A DNA stretch of 64,000 bases from Roseomonas nitratireducens. Lineage in GTDB: Bacteria; Pseudomonadota; Alphaproteobacteria; Acetobacterales; Acetobacteraceae. Both the position numbers and the translations under genes were made by a program. The stretch is taken from NCBI RefSeq assembly GCF_017813355.1, contig NZ_JAGIYZ010000022.1:1-64000 (forward strand), in the 5' to 3' direction. A model generated the notes under the pieces. It did no database searches. It saw nothing but the letters and a program-made list of their open reading frames with translations, and had not been told where the DNA came from. Of this stretch, positions 9,861 to 17,590 are shown piece by piece (the first letter of the stretch is position 1; every line of letters starts with the position of its first letter).

Positions 9861-10334
9861 ATGGCCGCCGCCACCGCCCTGCGCGCCACGCTCCTGCTCG
9901 GGCTGTGGTGCGCGCTGGCGGGCGCGGCGCCGGCCGACATGCCGGTCGGGATCGCGGCGGCGGCGCTCGGCGCCTGGGCGAGCCTACTCATGGTGCCGCC
10001 GGTCAGGGCCCGCATCCGCCCCGGCGCGCTGGCGACGCTGCTGCTGCAGCTTCCGGCGAAGGCACTCGGCGCCGGGATCGCCGTGGCGCGCGTGGCGCTC
10101 GATCCGCGCCGCCGGCCGAACCCGCGCACCATCGCCTGGACGCCGCGCCTGCCGCCCGGGCGCGCGCGCGACGCCTTCCTGGCCTATGCGAGCCTGCTGC
10201 CGGGCACCCTTCCGGCGGGCGTCGGCCCCGACGGGACGGTGCTCGTCCACGCGCTGGACGGGGAGGCCGATGTCGCGGCCGCCATGACGATGGAGGAGGC
10301 GCTGTTCGCGCGCGCCTTCGGGCTCGATGTCTAG
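9861..10334 (+). CDS. Na+/H+ antiporter subunit E (MrpE/MnhE-like)
   Basis: A 157-residue membrane protein, first gene of a seven-gene Mrp-type antiporter cluster. It has two N-terminal transmembrane segments followed by a cytoplasmic domain with the family stretches NPRTIAWTPRLP, YASLLPGTLPAGVG and VLVHALDG. MrpE corresponds to MbhA of archaeal membrane hydrogenase and helps hold the small membrane subunits together. The ATG at 9861 lies 1 bp after the RND stop; an in-frame TTG start further upstream would overlap the RND gene and is unlikely. The stop overlaps mrpF by 8 bp, evidence for tight translational coupling. Confidence 0.9.
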   Translation: MAAATALRATLLLGLWCALAGAAPADMPVGIAAAALGAWASLLMVPPVRARIRPGALATLLLQLPAKALGAGIAVARVALDPRRRPNPRTIAWTPRLPPGRARDAFLAYASLLPGTLPAGVGPDGTVLVHALDGEADVAAAMTMEEALFARAFGLDV

Positions 10335-10581
10335 CCTGCTTGGCGTCGCGGCCTTCGCCGTGCTGCTCACGCTCGTGCTCGGCCTGCTGCGCGTGCTGCG
10401 CGGACCGGCGGCGGCGGACCGCATCGCCGCGGCGCAGCTCCTCGGCACCGCCGGCATCGCGGCGCTGCTGCTCTGGGGTGCTGCGGCGGATTCGGCCACG
10501 CATGCCGACCTGGCGCTGACCCTCGCGGTGCTCGCGCCCTTCGCGACCATCGCCATGGTGCGCAAGGATCCCGGGGCATGA
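10327..10581 (+). CDS. Cation:proton antiporter subunit F (MrpF/MnhF-like)
   Basis: An 84-residue protein of three transmembrane helices. The loop after the first helix carries the family signature GPAAADRIAAAQLLGT, where the Asp-Arg pair is conserved in MrpF and MbhB. It overlaps mrpE by 8 bp and mrpG by 4 bp. As a small core subunit it probably lines the sodium path of the complex. Identification rests on the signature, length and position; the family is well conserved. Confidence 0.9.
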   Translation: MSSLLGVAAFAVLLTLVLGLLRVLRGPAAADRIAAAQLLGTAGIAALLLWGAAADSATHADLALTLAVLAPFATIAMVRKDPGA

Positions 10582-10871
10582 GCCTGCTCGCGGACGCTTT
10601 CACCGTCATCTGCGTCGTCGCGGGCGTCGGCTTCTTCGCGGCCGGCACGGCGGGGCTGCTCCGCTTCCCGGACACGGGCAGCCGGCTGCATGCGCTGACC
10701 AAGGCGGACCATCTCGGCCTCGGCCTCATCGTGCTGGGGCTGTTGCCGCGCGCCGAAGCGCTGGGCGGCGCCTTCCGGCTGCTCGCGATCTGGGCGCTCG
10801 TGCTGCTGGCCAGCGCCGCGACCGGGCCGCTGCTCGCACGGGTCGCGCAGCGGCGAGACCCGTCGGCGTGA
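10578..10871 (+). CDS. Monovalent cation/proton antiporter subunit G (MrpG/MnhG-like)
   Basis: A 97-residue three-helix membrane protein. The motif GLLRFPDTGSRLHALTKAD after the first helix is the MrpG/MbhC hallmark (RxPDxxxRxHAxTKA). It starts in an ATGA overlap with mrpF and ends overlapping a GTG-started fused subunit. Together with E and F it forms the small-subunit module shared by Mrp antiporters and archaeal membrane-bound hydrogenases. Confidence 0.92.
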   Translation: MSLLADAFTVICVVAGVGFFAAGTAGLLRFPDTGSRLHALTKADHLGLGLIVLGLLPRAEALGGAFRLLAIWALVLLASAATGPLLARVAQRRDPSA

Positions 10872-11782
10872 TCGTGGACCTCGCCCTGGTCGCGGGCATC
10901 CTCGCCCTGGCGCTGGGCGTGCTGGCGGCGCGGCAGGCCTTCGCCGCCGTCGCCTTCTTCATCGCCTATGGGCTGTTGCTGGCGCTGGCCTGGGCGCGGC
11001 TCGGCCTGCTGGACGTGGCGCTGACCGAAGCCGCGATCGGCGCGGGGCTCTCGGGCGTTCTGCTGCTCGCCGCGGCGCGGCGGCTCGCCTCGGCGCCCGC
11101 GCCGGAGGATCCGCCGTCGGGCCGCGTGACGCGGGGGCTGATCGGCGCCGGCTGCACGATCCTTGCCTGCGCGCTCGGCACCGCGGTGCTGCTGCTGCCG
11201 GAGCCGCCACCGGGCCTGGCGGCCGAGGTGGCGGCGAACCAGGCGGCGACCGCGCTGGGCAATCCCGTCGCCAGCGTGCTGATGGCCTTCCGCGGGCTCG
11301 ACACGCTGCTCGAATCCGCAGTGCTCGTGCTGGCCGTCATTTGCACCGTGGCACTCGCGCCGGATGATGGCTGGGCCGGACCGCCCGGCGCGCCGCAGCC
11401 GCTGGCTGACGGGCCGCTCGCCCTGCTCGCGCGGCTGCTGCCGCCGCTCGGCATCGTTGTCGCCGCGCATATCTTCTGGATCGGGGTGGACGCGCCGGGG
11501 GGCAAGTTCCAGGCGGCGGCGATCCTCGCCGCGATGTGGCTGCTGCCCTGGATGGCGGGGCTCGTACCGGCGCCGCCGGTCGGGGCGCGCGCGCTGCGCG
11601 TCACCGTCGCGGCGGGGCCGGCGCTGTTCATCGCGGTCGGCCTGCTCGGCGCGATCGTGACGGGCGCATTCCTCGCCTGGCCACCGGGCTTCGAGAAGCC
11701 ACTGATCCTGCTGGTGGAGGTCGCGCTCACGCTGTCCATCGCCGCCGCGCTCGCGCTTCTCGTCATGGGGCCGCGGACATGA
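10868..11782 (+). CDS. Fused MbhD (DUF4040)-MbhE-MrpB antiporter subunit
   Basis: A 304-residue membrane protein, GTG start, overlapping mrpG by 4 bp. It joins three pieces that are usually separate or lie in other proteins. Residues 1 to about 75 match DUF4040/MbhD, including the stretch LDVALTEAAIGAGLSG. Residues about 95-165 match the MbhE/MrpA-C-terminal part, including FRGLDTLLESAVL. Residues about 190-304 match MrpB, with the tail GAFLAWPPGFEKP. In Mrp antiporters the first two pieces are the C-terminal domain of MrpA; here no full-length MrpA is present, so this protein supplies that region. See the findings for the gene-order argument. Confidence 0.87.
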   Translation: MIVDLALVAGILALALGVLAARQAFAAVAFFIAYGLLLALAWARLGLLDVALTEAAIGAGLSGVLLLAAARRLASAPAPEDPPSGRVTRGLIGAGCTILACALGTAVLLLPEPPPGLAAEVAANQAATALGNPVASVLMAFRGLDTLLESAVLVLAVICTVALAPDDGWAGPPGAPQPLADGPLALLARLLPPLGIVVAAHIFWIGVDAPGGKFQAAAILAAMWLLPWMAGLVPAPPVGARALRVTVAAGPALFIAVGLLGAIVTGAFLAWPPGFEKPLILLVEVALTLSIAAALALLVMGPRT

Positions 11783-12066
11783 CCGCCGGAATCTATGGCC
11801 TGCTCGGCGCAGCGCTGACCGGGCTCGGCCTGTATGGCGTGCTGGTGCGGACGGAGCCGCTGCTGCGCATCCTTGCCTTCAACCTGCTCGGCGGGGGCGT
11901 GTTCCTGGTGCTCGGCGCCATCGCGCAGCGCGGCGCGGGCGCGGGCTTCGCGGCCGACCCCGTGCCGCAGGCGATCATCCTCACCGGCATCGTCGTCGCC
12001 TTCGCGGCGACCACGATTGCGGTCGCGCTGGTGCTTCGGCTTGCCGCCCGGAAGGATGGGGCGTGA
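11779..12066 (+). CDS. Antiporter subunit C (MrpC/NuoK-like)
   Basis: A 95-residue, three-helix membrane protein. It resembles NuoK of complex I and MrpC/MbhG: a short N-terminal helix with YGLLGAALTGLGLYGVL, a second helix with NLLGGGVFLVLGA, and the family signature DPVPQAIILTGIVVAFAATT before the third helix. It starts in an ATGA overlap with the fused subunit and ends in a GTGA overlap with mrpD. The start at 11779 is fixed by this overlap and by homology; longer in-frame reading is not plausible. Confidence 0.92.
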   Translation: MTAGIYGLLGAALTGLGLYGVLVRTEPLLRILAFNLLGGGVFLVLGAIAQRGAGAGFAADPVPQAIILTGIVVAFAATTIAVALVLRLAARKDGA

Positions 12067-13523
12067 GCGACTGGGGCATGCTGCCGCTGCTCGCGGTCAT
12101 GCTGCCCGTGCTTGGCATGGTGCTGGCCCCGGCGCTCGGGGCGCGTGGGGCGGAAAGGCTGACGCTCGCGCTCCTGCCGGCGGGCTTTGCACTCGCGCTC
12201 GGCACGGCGGCGGCGGTGCAGGCCGGCGGCGCGCCGCTGGTGCATCACCTGGGCCATTGGGCGCCGCCGCTCGGCCTCTCGCTCGGCGCGGACGGGATCG
12301 GGACGGCGATGCTGCTGACCTCGGCCGTGGTCGTCGCCGGGGTCGCGGTCTTCGCGCGCGCCGGCTTCGGCACGGCGCCGGGCATGCCGGAACGCCGCAC
12401 CGCCTTCGTCTTCTGGCCCCTGCTGCTCGCCATCTGGGGCGGGTTGAACCTGGCCGTCACCGCGCGCGACCTGTTCACGCTGTATGTCGCGCTGGAACTG
12501 CTGACCTTCGCGGCGGTGCCGATCGTCTGCCTCGACGGGCGGCGGGAAACGCTGTCGGCGGCGCTGCGCTACCTGCTGTTCGCGCTACTCGGCTCGGTGC
12601 TCTACCTGCTCGGCGTCGCGCTGATCTACGGCGCCGCGGGCACGCTCGACATCGGGCTGCTCGCGGGCCGGCTGTCGGCGACGCCGCCGGTGCTGGTCGC
12701 GGCCGCGCTGATGACCGCGGGGCTGATGGCCAAGACCGCGCTGCTGCCGCTGCATCTGTGGCTGCCGCCCGCACACGCCGGCGCGCCGGCGGCGGGATCG
12801 GCGCTGCTATCGGCGCTGGTGGTGAAGGGCTCCTTCGTCATCCTCGTCCGGCTCTGGGCCGGCGTGCTGCCGCCATCGCCGGCCGCGATGCAGGCGCTGG
12901 CGGGCTGCGGCGCGGCGGCGATCCTGCTCGGCGGCGTCGCGGCGCTCGGCCAGGCGCGGCTGAAGCTGCTGGTCGCCTATTCGACCATCGCGCAGATCGG
13001 CTACCTGGTGCTGATGTTCCCGCTGCTGGCTGTGCCCGGCGTGGCGGAGAAGGCCTGGACCGGCGGCGTGCTGCAGGCGGTCTCCCATGCGCTTGCCAAG
13101 TCCGGCATGTTCCTCGCGGTCGGGCTGATGGCCGAAAGGCTGGGCCATGATCGCGTGGCGGACCTTGCCGGCGCGTCGCGCATCGCGCCGCGCGCTGTGC
13201 TCGCCTTCGGCCTGTCCGCCCTGACGCTCATGGGCGTGCCGCCCTCGGGCGGCTTCGCGGCGAAGTGGCTGCTGCTGAGTGCCAGCATCGAGGCCGGGCA
13301 ATGGTGGTGGGCCCTGGTGGTCCTGGCCGGCGGATTGCTGACCGGCGGCTATGCCTATCGCGTCCTGTCCACGGCGCTGCGCGCCGGGCCTGTCTCGGCC
13401 GTACCCGTGCCACACGATTCACGGGACACGGTCGCGCTCGGCCTCGCCTTGCTGTCGGTGCTGCTGGGCATGCTGCCGCTGGCCAGCTTAGGCCTGTTGC
13501 AGATCGGACGCGTCGCGCCATGA
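12063..13523 (+). CDS. Antiporter subunit D (MrpD/NuoM-like)
   Basis: A 486-residue proton- or sodium-translocating subunit with about 14 transmembrane helices, of the NuoL/M/N-MrpA/D superfamily. Family marks are the Lys-bearing helix segment MAKTALLPLHLWLPPAHAGAP, the broken helix around YSTIAQIGYLVLMFP and the distal segment SHALAKSGMFLAVG. These carry the channel lysines and histidines seen in complex I antiporter subunits. It starts with GTG in a GTGA overlap with mrpC and ends in a 4-bp overlap with a second, related subunit. Confidence 0.92.
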   Translation: MSDWGMLPLLAVMLPVLGMVLAPALGARGAERLTLALLPAGFALALGTAAAVQAGGAPLVHHLGHWAPPLGLSLGADGIGTAMLLTSAVVVAGVAVFARAGFGTAPGMPERRTAFVFWPLLLAIWGGLNLAVTARDLFTLYVALELLTFAAVPIVCLDGRRETLSAALRYLLFALLGSVLYLLGVALIYGAAGTLDIGLLAGRLSATPPVLVAAALMTAGLMAKTALLPLHLWLPPAHAGAPAAGSALLSALVVKGSFVILVRLWAGVLPPSPAAMQALAGCGAAAILLGGVAALGQARLKLLVAYSTIAQIGYLVLMFPLLAVPGVAEKAWTGGVLQAVSHALAKSGMFLAVGLMAERLGHDRVADLAGASRIAPRAVLAFGLSALTLMGVPPSGGFAAKWLLLSASIEAGQWWWALVVLAGGLLTGGYAYRVLSTALRAGPVSAVPVPHDSRDTVALGLALLSVLLGMLPLASLGLLQIGRVAP

Positions 13524-15121
13524 CCGCAGCGCTGATGCTCGCCACGCCGCTCATGCCGCTGCTGCTGCTGGCGGCGCTGGCGCGAAGCGACTGGCGCACG
13601 GGGGCGGCCGGGCTGGTCTGGGCGGCACCCCTGCCGGGGCTCGCCTGCGCGCTGTTCGCCAGCGGCGGCAGCCTCGTCCTCGACGACCGGCTGCGGCTGA
13701 CGCTCGGGCTCGATGCGCCGGGGGCGCTGCTGCTGGGCGCGGCGGCGCTGCTGTGGTGCGGCGCCTCGGTCTTCGCGCGCGGCTACATCGCGGCCGAGGC
13801 CCTGCCGCGCTTCGCCGCCTGGTGGCTGCCGACCATGGCGGGCAGCCTCGGCATCTTCCTGGCCGGCGACCTGATCGGCTTCTACCTGCTGTTCGCGCTG
13901 GCAAGCCTGCCGGCCTGGGGCCTCGTCATCCACGACCGGACGCCGCGCGCATGGGGCGCGGGCGCGACGTACATCCTCCTCACCGTGGTGGGGGAGGCAG
14001 CGCTGCTCGCGGCCTTCGCGCTGCTGGCGGCGGCCGCGCCGGGGGACAGCGTGGCGCTGGCCGATGTCGTGCCCGCACTCGCCGGGTCGGCGCTGCGGGA
14101 GGTGACGATCGCGCTGCTGCTGGTCGGCTTCGGGCTCAAGGCGGGGCTCGTGCCGCTGCATGTATGGCTGCCCATCGCGCATCCCGCCGCGCCGATGCCC
14201 GCTTCCGCGGTGCTGAGCGGCGCGATCGTCAAGGCCGGCATCATCGGGCTGATCCGCTTCCTGCCGATCGAGGCGACGCCGGTCGCCTGGGGCGGCGCAC
14301 TGCTCGCGGCGGGCTTCGCCACGGCCTTCTGGGGCGTCGGCTTCGGCGTGCTGCAGCGCAATCCGAAGACCGTGCTGGCCTACTCCACGGTCAGCCAGAT
14401 GGGCGTGACGATCGCCGCGCTCGGCGCCGGCATCGCGGGCGGCATCGGCGCGACGCCCCTCGCGGCCGCCTTCTACGCGATGGTGCATGTGCTGGCGAAG
14501 GGCGCGCTCTTTCTCGCCGTCGGGGTCGCGGCGGCGAGCGGCGGGCGCGCGCGCGGGCTCGTCCTCGCCGCCGCGATCCCGATCGCGCTCGGCTTCGGCG
14601 GCCTGCCCGGCACCGGCGGCTGGCTGGCGAAGGAGGCGGTGAAAGACCAGCTCGGCGACGGCGTCGTGGGACTGCTCTCCGCGATCTCGGCGGCGGGATC
14701 GACATGGCTGATGCTGCATTTCGTCCGGCGGCTGGCGGTCGAGGACGGCGCGGATGCGGATGCGCGGCCGGCCCCGTCCCTCCTGCTGCCCTGGCTCGGC
14801 CTGACGCTCGCGGCGCTGCTGCTGCCCTGGCTGCTCGCCGCCGACGCGGCCGGCGGGGATTGGGCGAAGGCAATGCTGCCGGTGGCGGCGGGGATGGCGG
14901 CCTTCGGCCTGGCTTGGCGACTCACGCCGCGCCTGCCGACGCCGCCCGAAGGCGACGTGATCGTGCTCGCCCGCGCCGTGGCGGCGCGGGCGGCACCCAT
15001 CGCGCGCTTGCTGCCGCGGATGGAGGCCACGCTGCGCGCCTGGCCCGCGGCGGGACTCGCGCTGCTGGCCGTCACGCTGACGTTGGGCGCGCTGCTGTTC
15101 AGTAGCGGAAGGACAGGCTGA
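13520..15121 (+). CDS. Second antiporter-like subunit (NuoL/HyfB/MrpA-N-like)
   Basis: A 533-residue member of the same NuoL/M/N superfamily as the gene before it, but clearly diverged. It has the channel segments LKAGLVPLHVWLPIAHPAAP, YSTVSQMGVTIAALG and MVHVLAKGALFLAVG. The first half of MrpA, MbhI and HyfB-type subunits are the nearest relatives by layout. It carries about 100 further residues after the conserved core, with more hydrophobic helices. It probably takes the place of the N-terminal antiporter domain of MrpA, which is absent as such. The last 23 bp overlap the end of the convergent lpxR-like gene. Confidence 0.88.
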   Translation: MTAALMLATPLMPLLLLAALARSDWRTGAAGLVWAAPLPGLACALFASGGSLVLDDRLRLTLGLDAPGALLLGAAALLWCGASVFARGYIAAEALPRFAAWWLPTMAGSLGIFLAGDLIGFYLLFALASLPAWGLVIHDRTPRAWGAGATYILLTVVGEAALLAAFALLAAAAPGDSVALADVVPALAGSALREVTIALLLVGFGLKAGLVPLHVWLPIAHPAAPMPASAVLSGAIVKAGIIGLIRFLPIEATPVAWGGALLAAGFATAFWGVGFGVLQRNPKTVLAYSTVSQMGVTIAALGAGIAGGIGATPLAAAFYAMVHVLAKGALFLAVGVAAASGGRARGLVLAAAIPIALGFGGLPGTGGWLAKEAVKDQLGDGVVGLLSAISAAGSTWLMLHFVRRLAVEDGADADARPAPSLLLPWLGLTLAALLLPWLLAADAAGGDWAKAMLPVAAGMAAFGLAWRLTPRLPTPPEGDVIVLARAVAARAAPIARLLPRMEATLRAWPAAGLALLAVTLTLGALLFSSGRTG

Positions 15122-16091
15122 TCGAGCCATACTGCGCCGTGTTGCGCTGCGTCTCGAACTCGCGCGACCGCGCGGTGTAGGTCACGGTCAGCCGCGCGAA
15201 GGGCATGATGATGGCGACGCCGGCGCTCGCGTCGCCCACGAACACCTCCCGGTCCACGCTGCGGCTGTCGCGCCAGGTGTTGCCGTCCAGGAAGATGTCC
15301 CGCCCCACCACGCGGCCTTCGAGGCCGCCGAAGACATACCAGCCCCAGCGCCCGTCCGGCTGGTAGAAGGCCGATCCCGCGACCGAGGGTCGCATCCGCG
15401 GCGGCCCGAAATCCGCCTGCAGCTCGTTGCCGAACCTGACCATCAGCCCCGCGGCGCCATAGGTCTGCACATTGCCCAGGCTCGCCGTCAGAGTCGGCAC
15501 GATGCCGATGGCGATGTCGTCCCAAACCGGGTCGGTGTTGTAGCGCCACTGCCGCGTCAGGATCAGGTTGACGCCGGGCTCGTCCTTGAGCTGCCGGTCC
15601 CAGCCATAGGCGCGGTCGATGTTCAGCAGGTCGTGGACGTTGTTCTGCGTCTGCTCGCCGAGCGCGGAGGGCCCGACGACGCCCAGTTGCAGCTCGATGC
15701 TCCCATAGGTGGTCGGCGTGTAGGAGGCGAGGTTGATCGCGCCGTACAGCCAGCCGGCATAGGGCCGGTCGCGCGGATCCGGGTCGCGCCGCGCGGTGTC
15801 CGCCGGGGTGAAGATGTTCTGGCCGAAGGCGAGGCCCCAGCGCGGCGTCCCGCCTTCCGGGAACAGCGCGCTCGAGGTCACCGCGGCGAGCCAGGCCGGA
15901 GGATCGTAGGAGGAGGATCGCCAGGCGAACTGGAAGCCGCTGGTGTAGTAGCGGTCGGTGCCCGCGAGCAGGTCGTTCTCGTAGGTGAAGCTCCAGGTGC
16001 CGAGATGGTCGCCCGGCACGCGGTCCTCCGCGCGCGCCGGCGCGGCCGCCGCCGCGAAGACCAGCGCGGCGGCGCAGATGCGCAGCGTCAC
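15099..16091 (-). CDS. Lipid A deacylase LpxR family protein
   Basis: A 330-residue outer membrane beta-barrel with a GTG start and a signal peptide ending at AARA/E (about residue 21). LpxR removes the 3'-acyloxyacyl group from lipid A at the cell surface. The calcium and active-site marks of the family are visible: the YENDLL segment with Asn39-Asp40, the YYTSGF serine and the QNNVHDLL stretch supplying the catalytic His. The C-terminus ends in aromatic SLSFRY, as expected for a BAM-inserted barrel. It overlaps the DUF1269 gene by 4 bp at its start and the last antiporter gene by 23 bp at its end. Confidence 0.87.
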   Translation of the reverse strand: MTLRICAAALVFAAAAAPARAEDRVPGDHLGTWSFTYENDLLAGTDRYYTSGFQFAWRSSSYDPPAWLAAVTSSALFPEGGTPRWGLAFGQNIFTPADTARRDPDPRDRPYAGWLYGAINLASYTPTTYGSIELQLGVVGPSALGEQTQNNVHDLLNIDRAYGWDRQLKDEPGVNLILTRQWRYNTDPVWDDIAIGIVPTLTASLGNVQTYGAAGLMVRFGNELQADFGPPRMRPSVAGSAFYQPDGRWGWYVFGGLEGRVVGRDIFLDGNTWRDSRSVDREVFVGDASAGVAIIMPFARLTVTYTARSREFETQRNTAQYGSISLSFRY

Positions 16092-16594
16092 GGCTTCCTG
16101 GCCGCGTCCTGCGCCGCGGCGAGCGCCTCGCGCAGCGCCGCCTCCTTCGTCTCGTCGAAGGAGGACCGCATCACGGTGCCGCCGATGCCGCGGAATTCCT
16201 CCAGCACCTTGTCCGCCGTGACCTTGCGGATGAGCAGGAACAGCGCGGCATGGCCTGCGTCGAGCGTGGTCGCGACGTCCTTCATGAAGGCGTCGTTGAT
16301 GCCGACATCGGTCAGCTTGCCGCTGAGCGCACCCGAGGCCGCGCCGATCGCGCCGCCGACCAGCGGCGAAAGGAACAGCATCCCGATCAGCGTGCCCCAG
16401 AGCGCGCCGGAGGCCGCGCCCATCGCCGCCGGGCTGAACACCTGGTTGAGCTTCACCGTGCCGTCGGGCCGCTTCACCGCGACCACCGCGTCGCCGAGTT
16501 CGATCAGGTATTCCTTCTGCATGGCAAAGAGGCGCGTGCGCACCTCCTCGGCCTGGGCTTCGGTCGGGAAGGAGACGACGAGAAGATCGGCCAT
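16088..16594 (-). CDS. DUF1269 domain-containing protein
   Basis: A 168-residue protein of the DUF1269 family. An N-terminal alpha/beta part (MADLLVVSFPTEAQAEEVR) is followed by a glycine-zipper double membrane segment (about residues 55-95, rich in GAASGAL repeats) and a cytoplasmic tail ending with Ala/Lys-rich helix. Function is unknown in the family; proteins of this type are often near envelope or stress genes. It overlaps the lpxR-like gene by a GTGA tetranucleotide, so the two are translated together, and the asparaginase gene lies 12 bp beyond its start on the same strand side. Confidence 0.88.
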   Translation of the reverse strand: MADLLVVSFPTEAQAEEVRTRLFAMQKEYLIELGDAVVAVKRPDGTVKLNQVFSPAAMGAASGALWGTLIGMLFLSPLVGGAIGAASGALSGKLTDVGINDAFMKDVATTLDAGHAALFLLIRKVTADKVLEEFRGIGGTVMRSSFDETKEAALREALAAAQDAARKP

Positions 16595-16606
16595 GACGGA
16601 ACGTCC

Positions 16607-17590
16607 TTACTGATATGGGGTGAAGGCGGCCTCGGCCGCCGCGCGGCCGGCGCCGCCGCGCAACGCCAGGCCCAGCAGCAGCCGGGCCTTGAGGCCGGAG
16701 AGAAGCCCGGCGGGGATCGCGCCGCGCCGGATCAGGTCGATCTCCCCGCCCGGATAGCCATAGGTGCCGGTGAAGACCGGCCCGGCGGCGGAGCGCGAGG
16801 CGAGCACGACGGGCATGCGGCGCGCGAGGTCGCCGACCGCCTCCGCCGCGCCAGCGGGCACATGGCCCGCGCCCATCCCCTCGATCACCGCGCCCGCGTA
16901 GCCCAGGCCCGGCAGCGCGGCGAGCAGCCGGCCATCCTCGCCCATCGCCCAGCGCAGCAGGGCGATCGGCGGGGGCGGGCCGGCCTCGGCGGGATAGGTC
17001 GGCAGGCGCTGCACGCGCGCGAAGAAGCGCGGCCGGCCTTCCGCAACGGCGCCGATCGGCCCGAGCATCGGGGATGCGAAGGCGGAGGGCAGCGTCGTGT
17101 GCGTCTTCTGCACGAAGCGCGCGGCGTGGATGTCGTAGTTCAGCACCGCAAGGGTGCCGAGGCCACGCGCCTCGGCGCCGGCGGCGACGCGCGCCGCGGC
17201 GAGAAGGTTCGCCGGCCCGTCCGCGCCCGGCGCATCCGCGCCGCGCATCGCCCCGGTCATCACCACGGGCCTGTCACCGGCGACCAGCAGATCGAGCAGG
17301 AAGGCCGATTCCTCGATCGTGTCCGTGCCCTGGATGACGACGGCGCCATCGGCACCGGCGGCGAAGGCCTGCCCGATGCGCGCGGCGACGGCGACAAGGT
17401 TCTCCGGCGCGAGGGACGGGCTCGGCAGCCGCGCCAGGCTCTCGGCCTCGATCTGCGCGACCTCAGCGAGTTCGGGCACCGAGGCGACGAGTTCCGCCGC
17501 GCCGAGCCGGGGCGCGATGCCGCCCCTGGCCTGCGGCACCATGGTGATGGTGCCGCCGAGCGAGAGCATCAGAAGGCGTGCGCGGGTCAC
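16607..17590 (-). CDS. Asparaginase
   Basis: A 327-residue L-asparaginase-type amidohydrolase, hydrolysing asparagine to aspartate and ammonia. Both family threonine motifs are present: LGGTIT with Thr14 near the N-terminus and QGTDTIEES with Thr89-Asp90. A third active-site element is the lysine within FVQKTHTTLPSAF. There is no signal peptide, so it is a cytoplasmic form. The start is a GTG at 17590 sharing GTGA with the stop of the MFS gene; longer in-frame reading into that gene is an artefact. It forms one unit with the MFS exporter and lies near the glutaminase gene. Confidence 0.9.
   Translation of the reverse strand: MTRARLLMLSLGGTITMVPQARGGIAPRLGAAELVASVPELAEVAQIEAESLARLPSPSLAPENLVAVAARIGQAFAAGADGAVVIQGTDTIEESAFLLDLLVAGDRPVVMTGAMRGADAPGADGPANLLAAARVAAGAEARGLGTLAVLNYDIHAARFVQKTHTTLPSAFASPMLGPIGAVAEGRPRFFARVQRLPTYPAEAGPPPPIALLRWAMGEDGRLLAALPGLGYAGAVIEGMGAGHVPAGAAEAVGDLARRMPVVLASRSAAGPVFTGTYGYPGGEIDLIRRGAIPAGLLSGLKARLLLGLALRGGAGRAAAEAAFTPYQ

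Noticed and set aside
10868-11782. Reading the fused antiporter protein as a plain MrpB
   Set aside because: Only the last 115 residues match MrpB. The first 165 residues carry DUF4040 and MbhE-like segments, so the simple name would hide the fusion.
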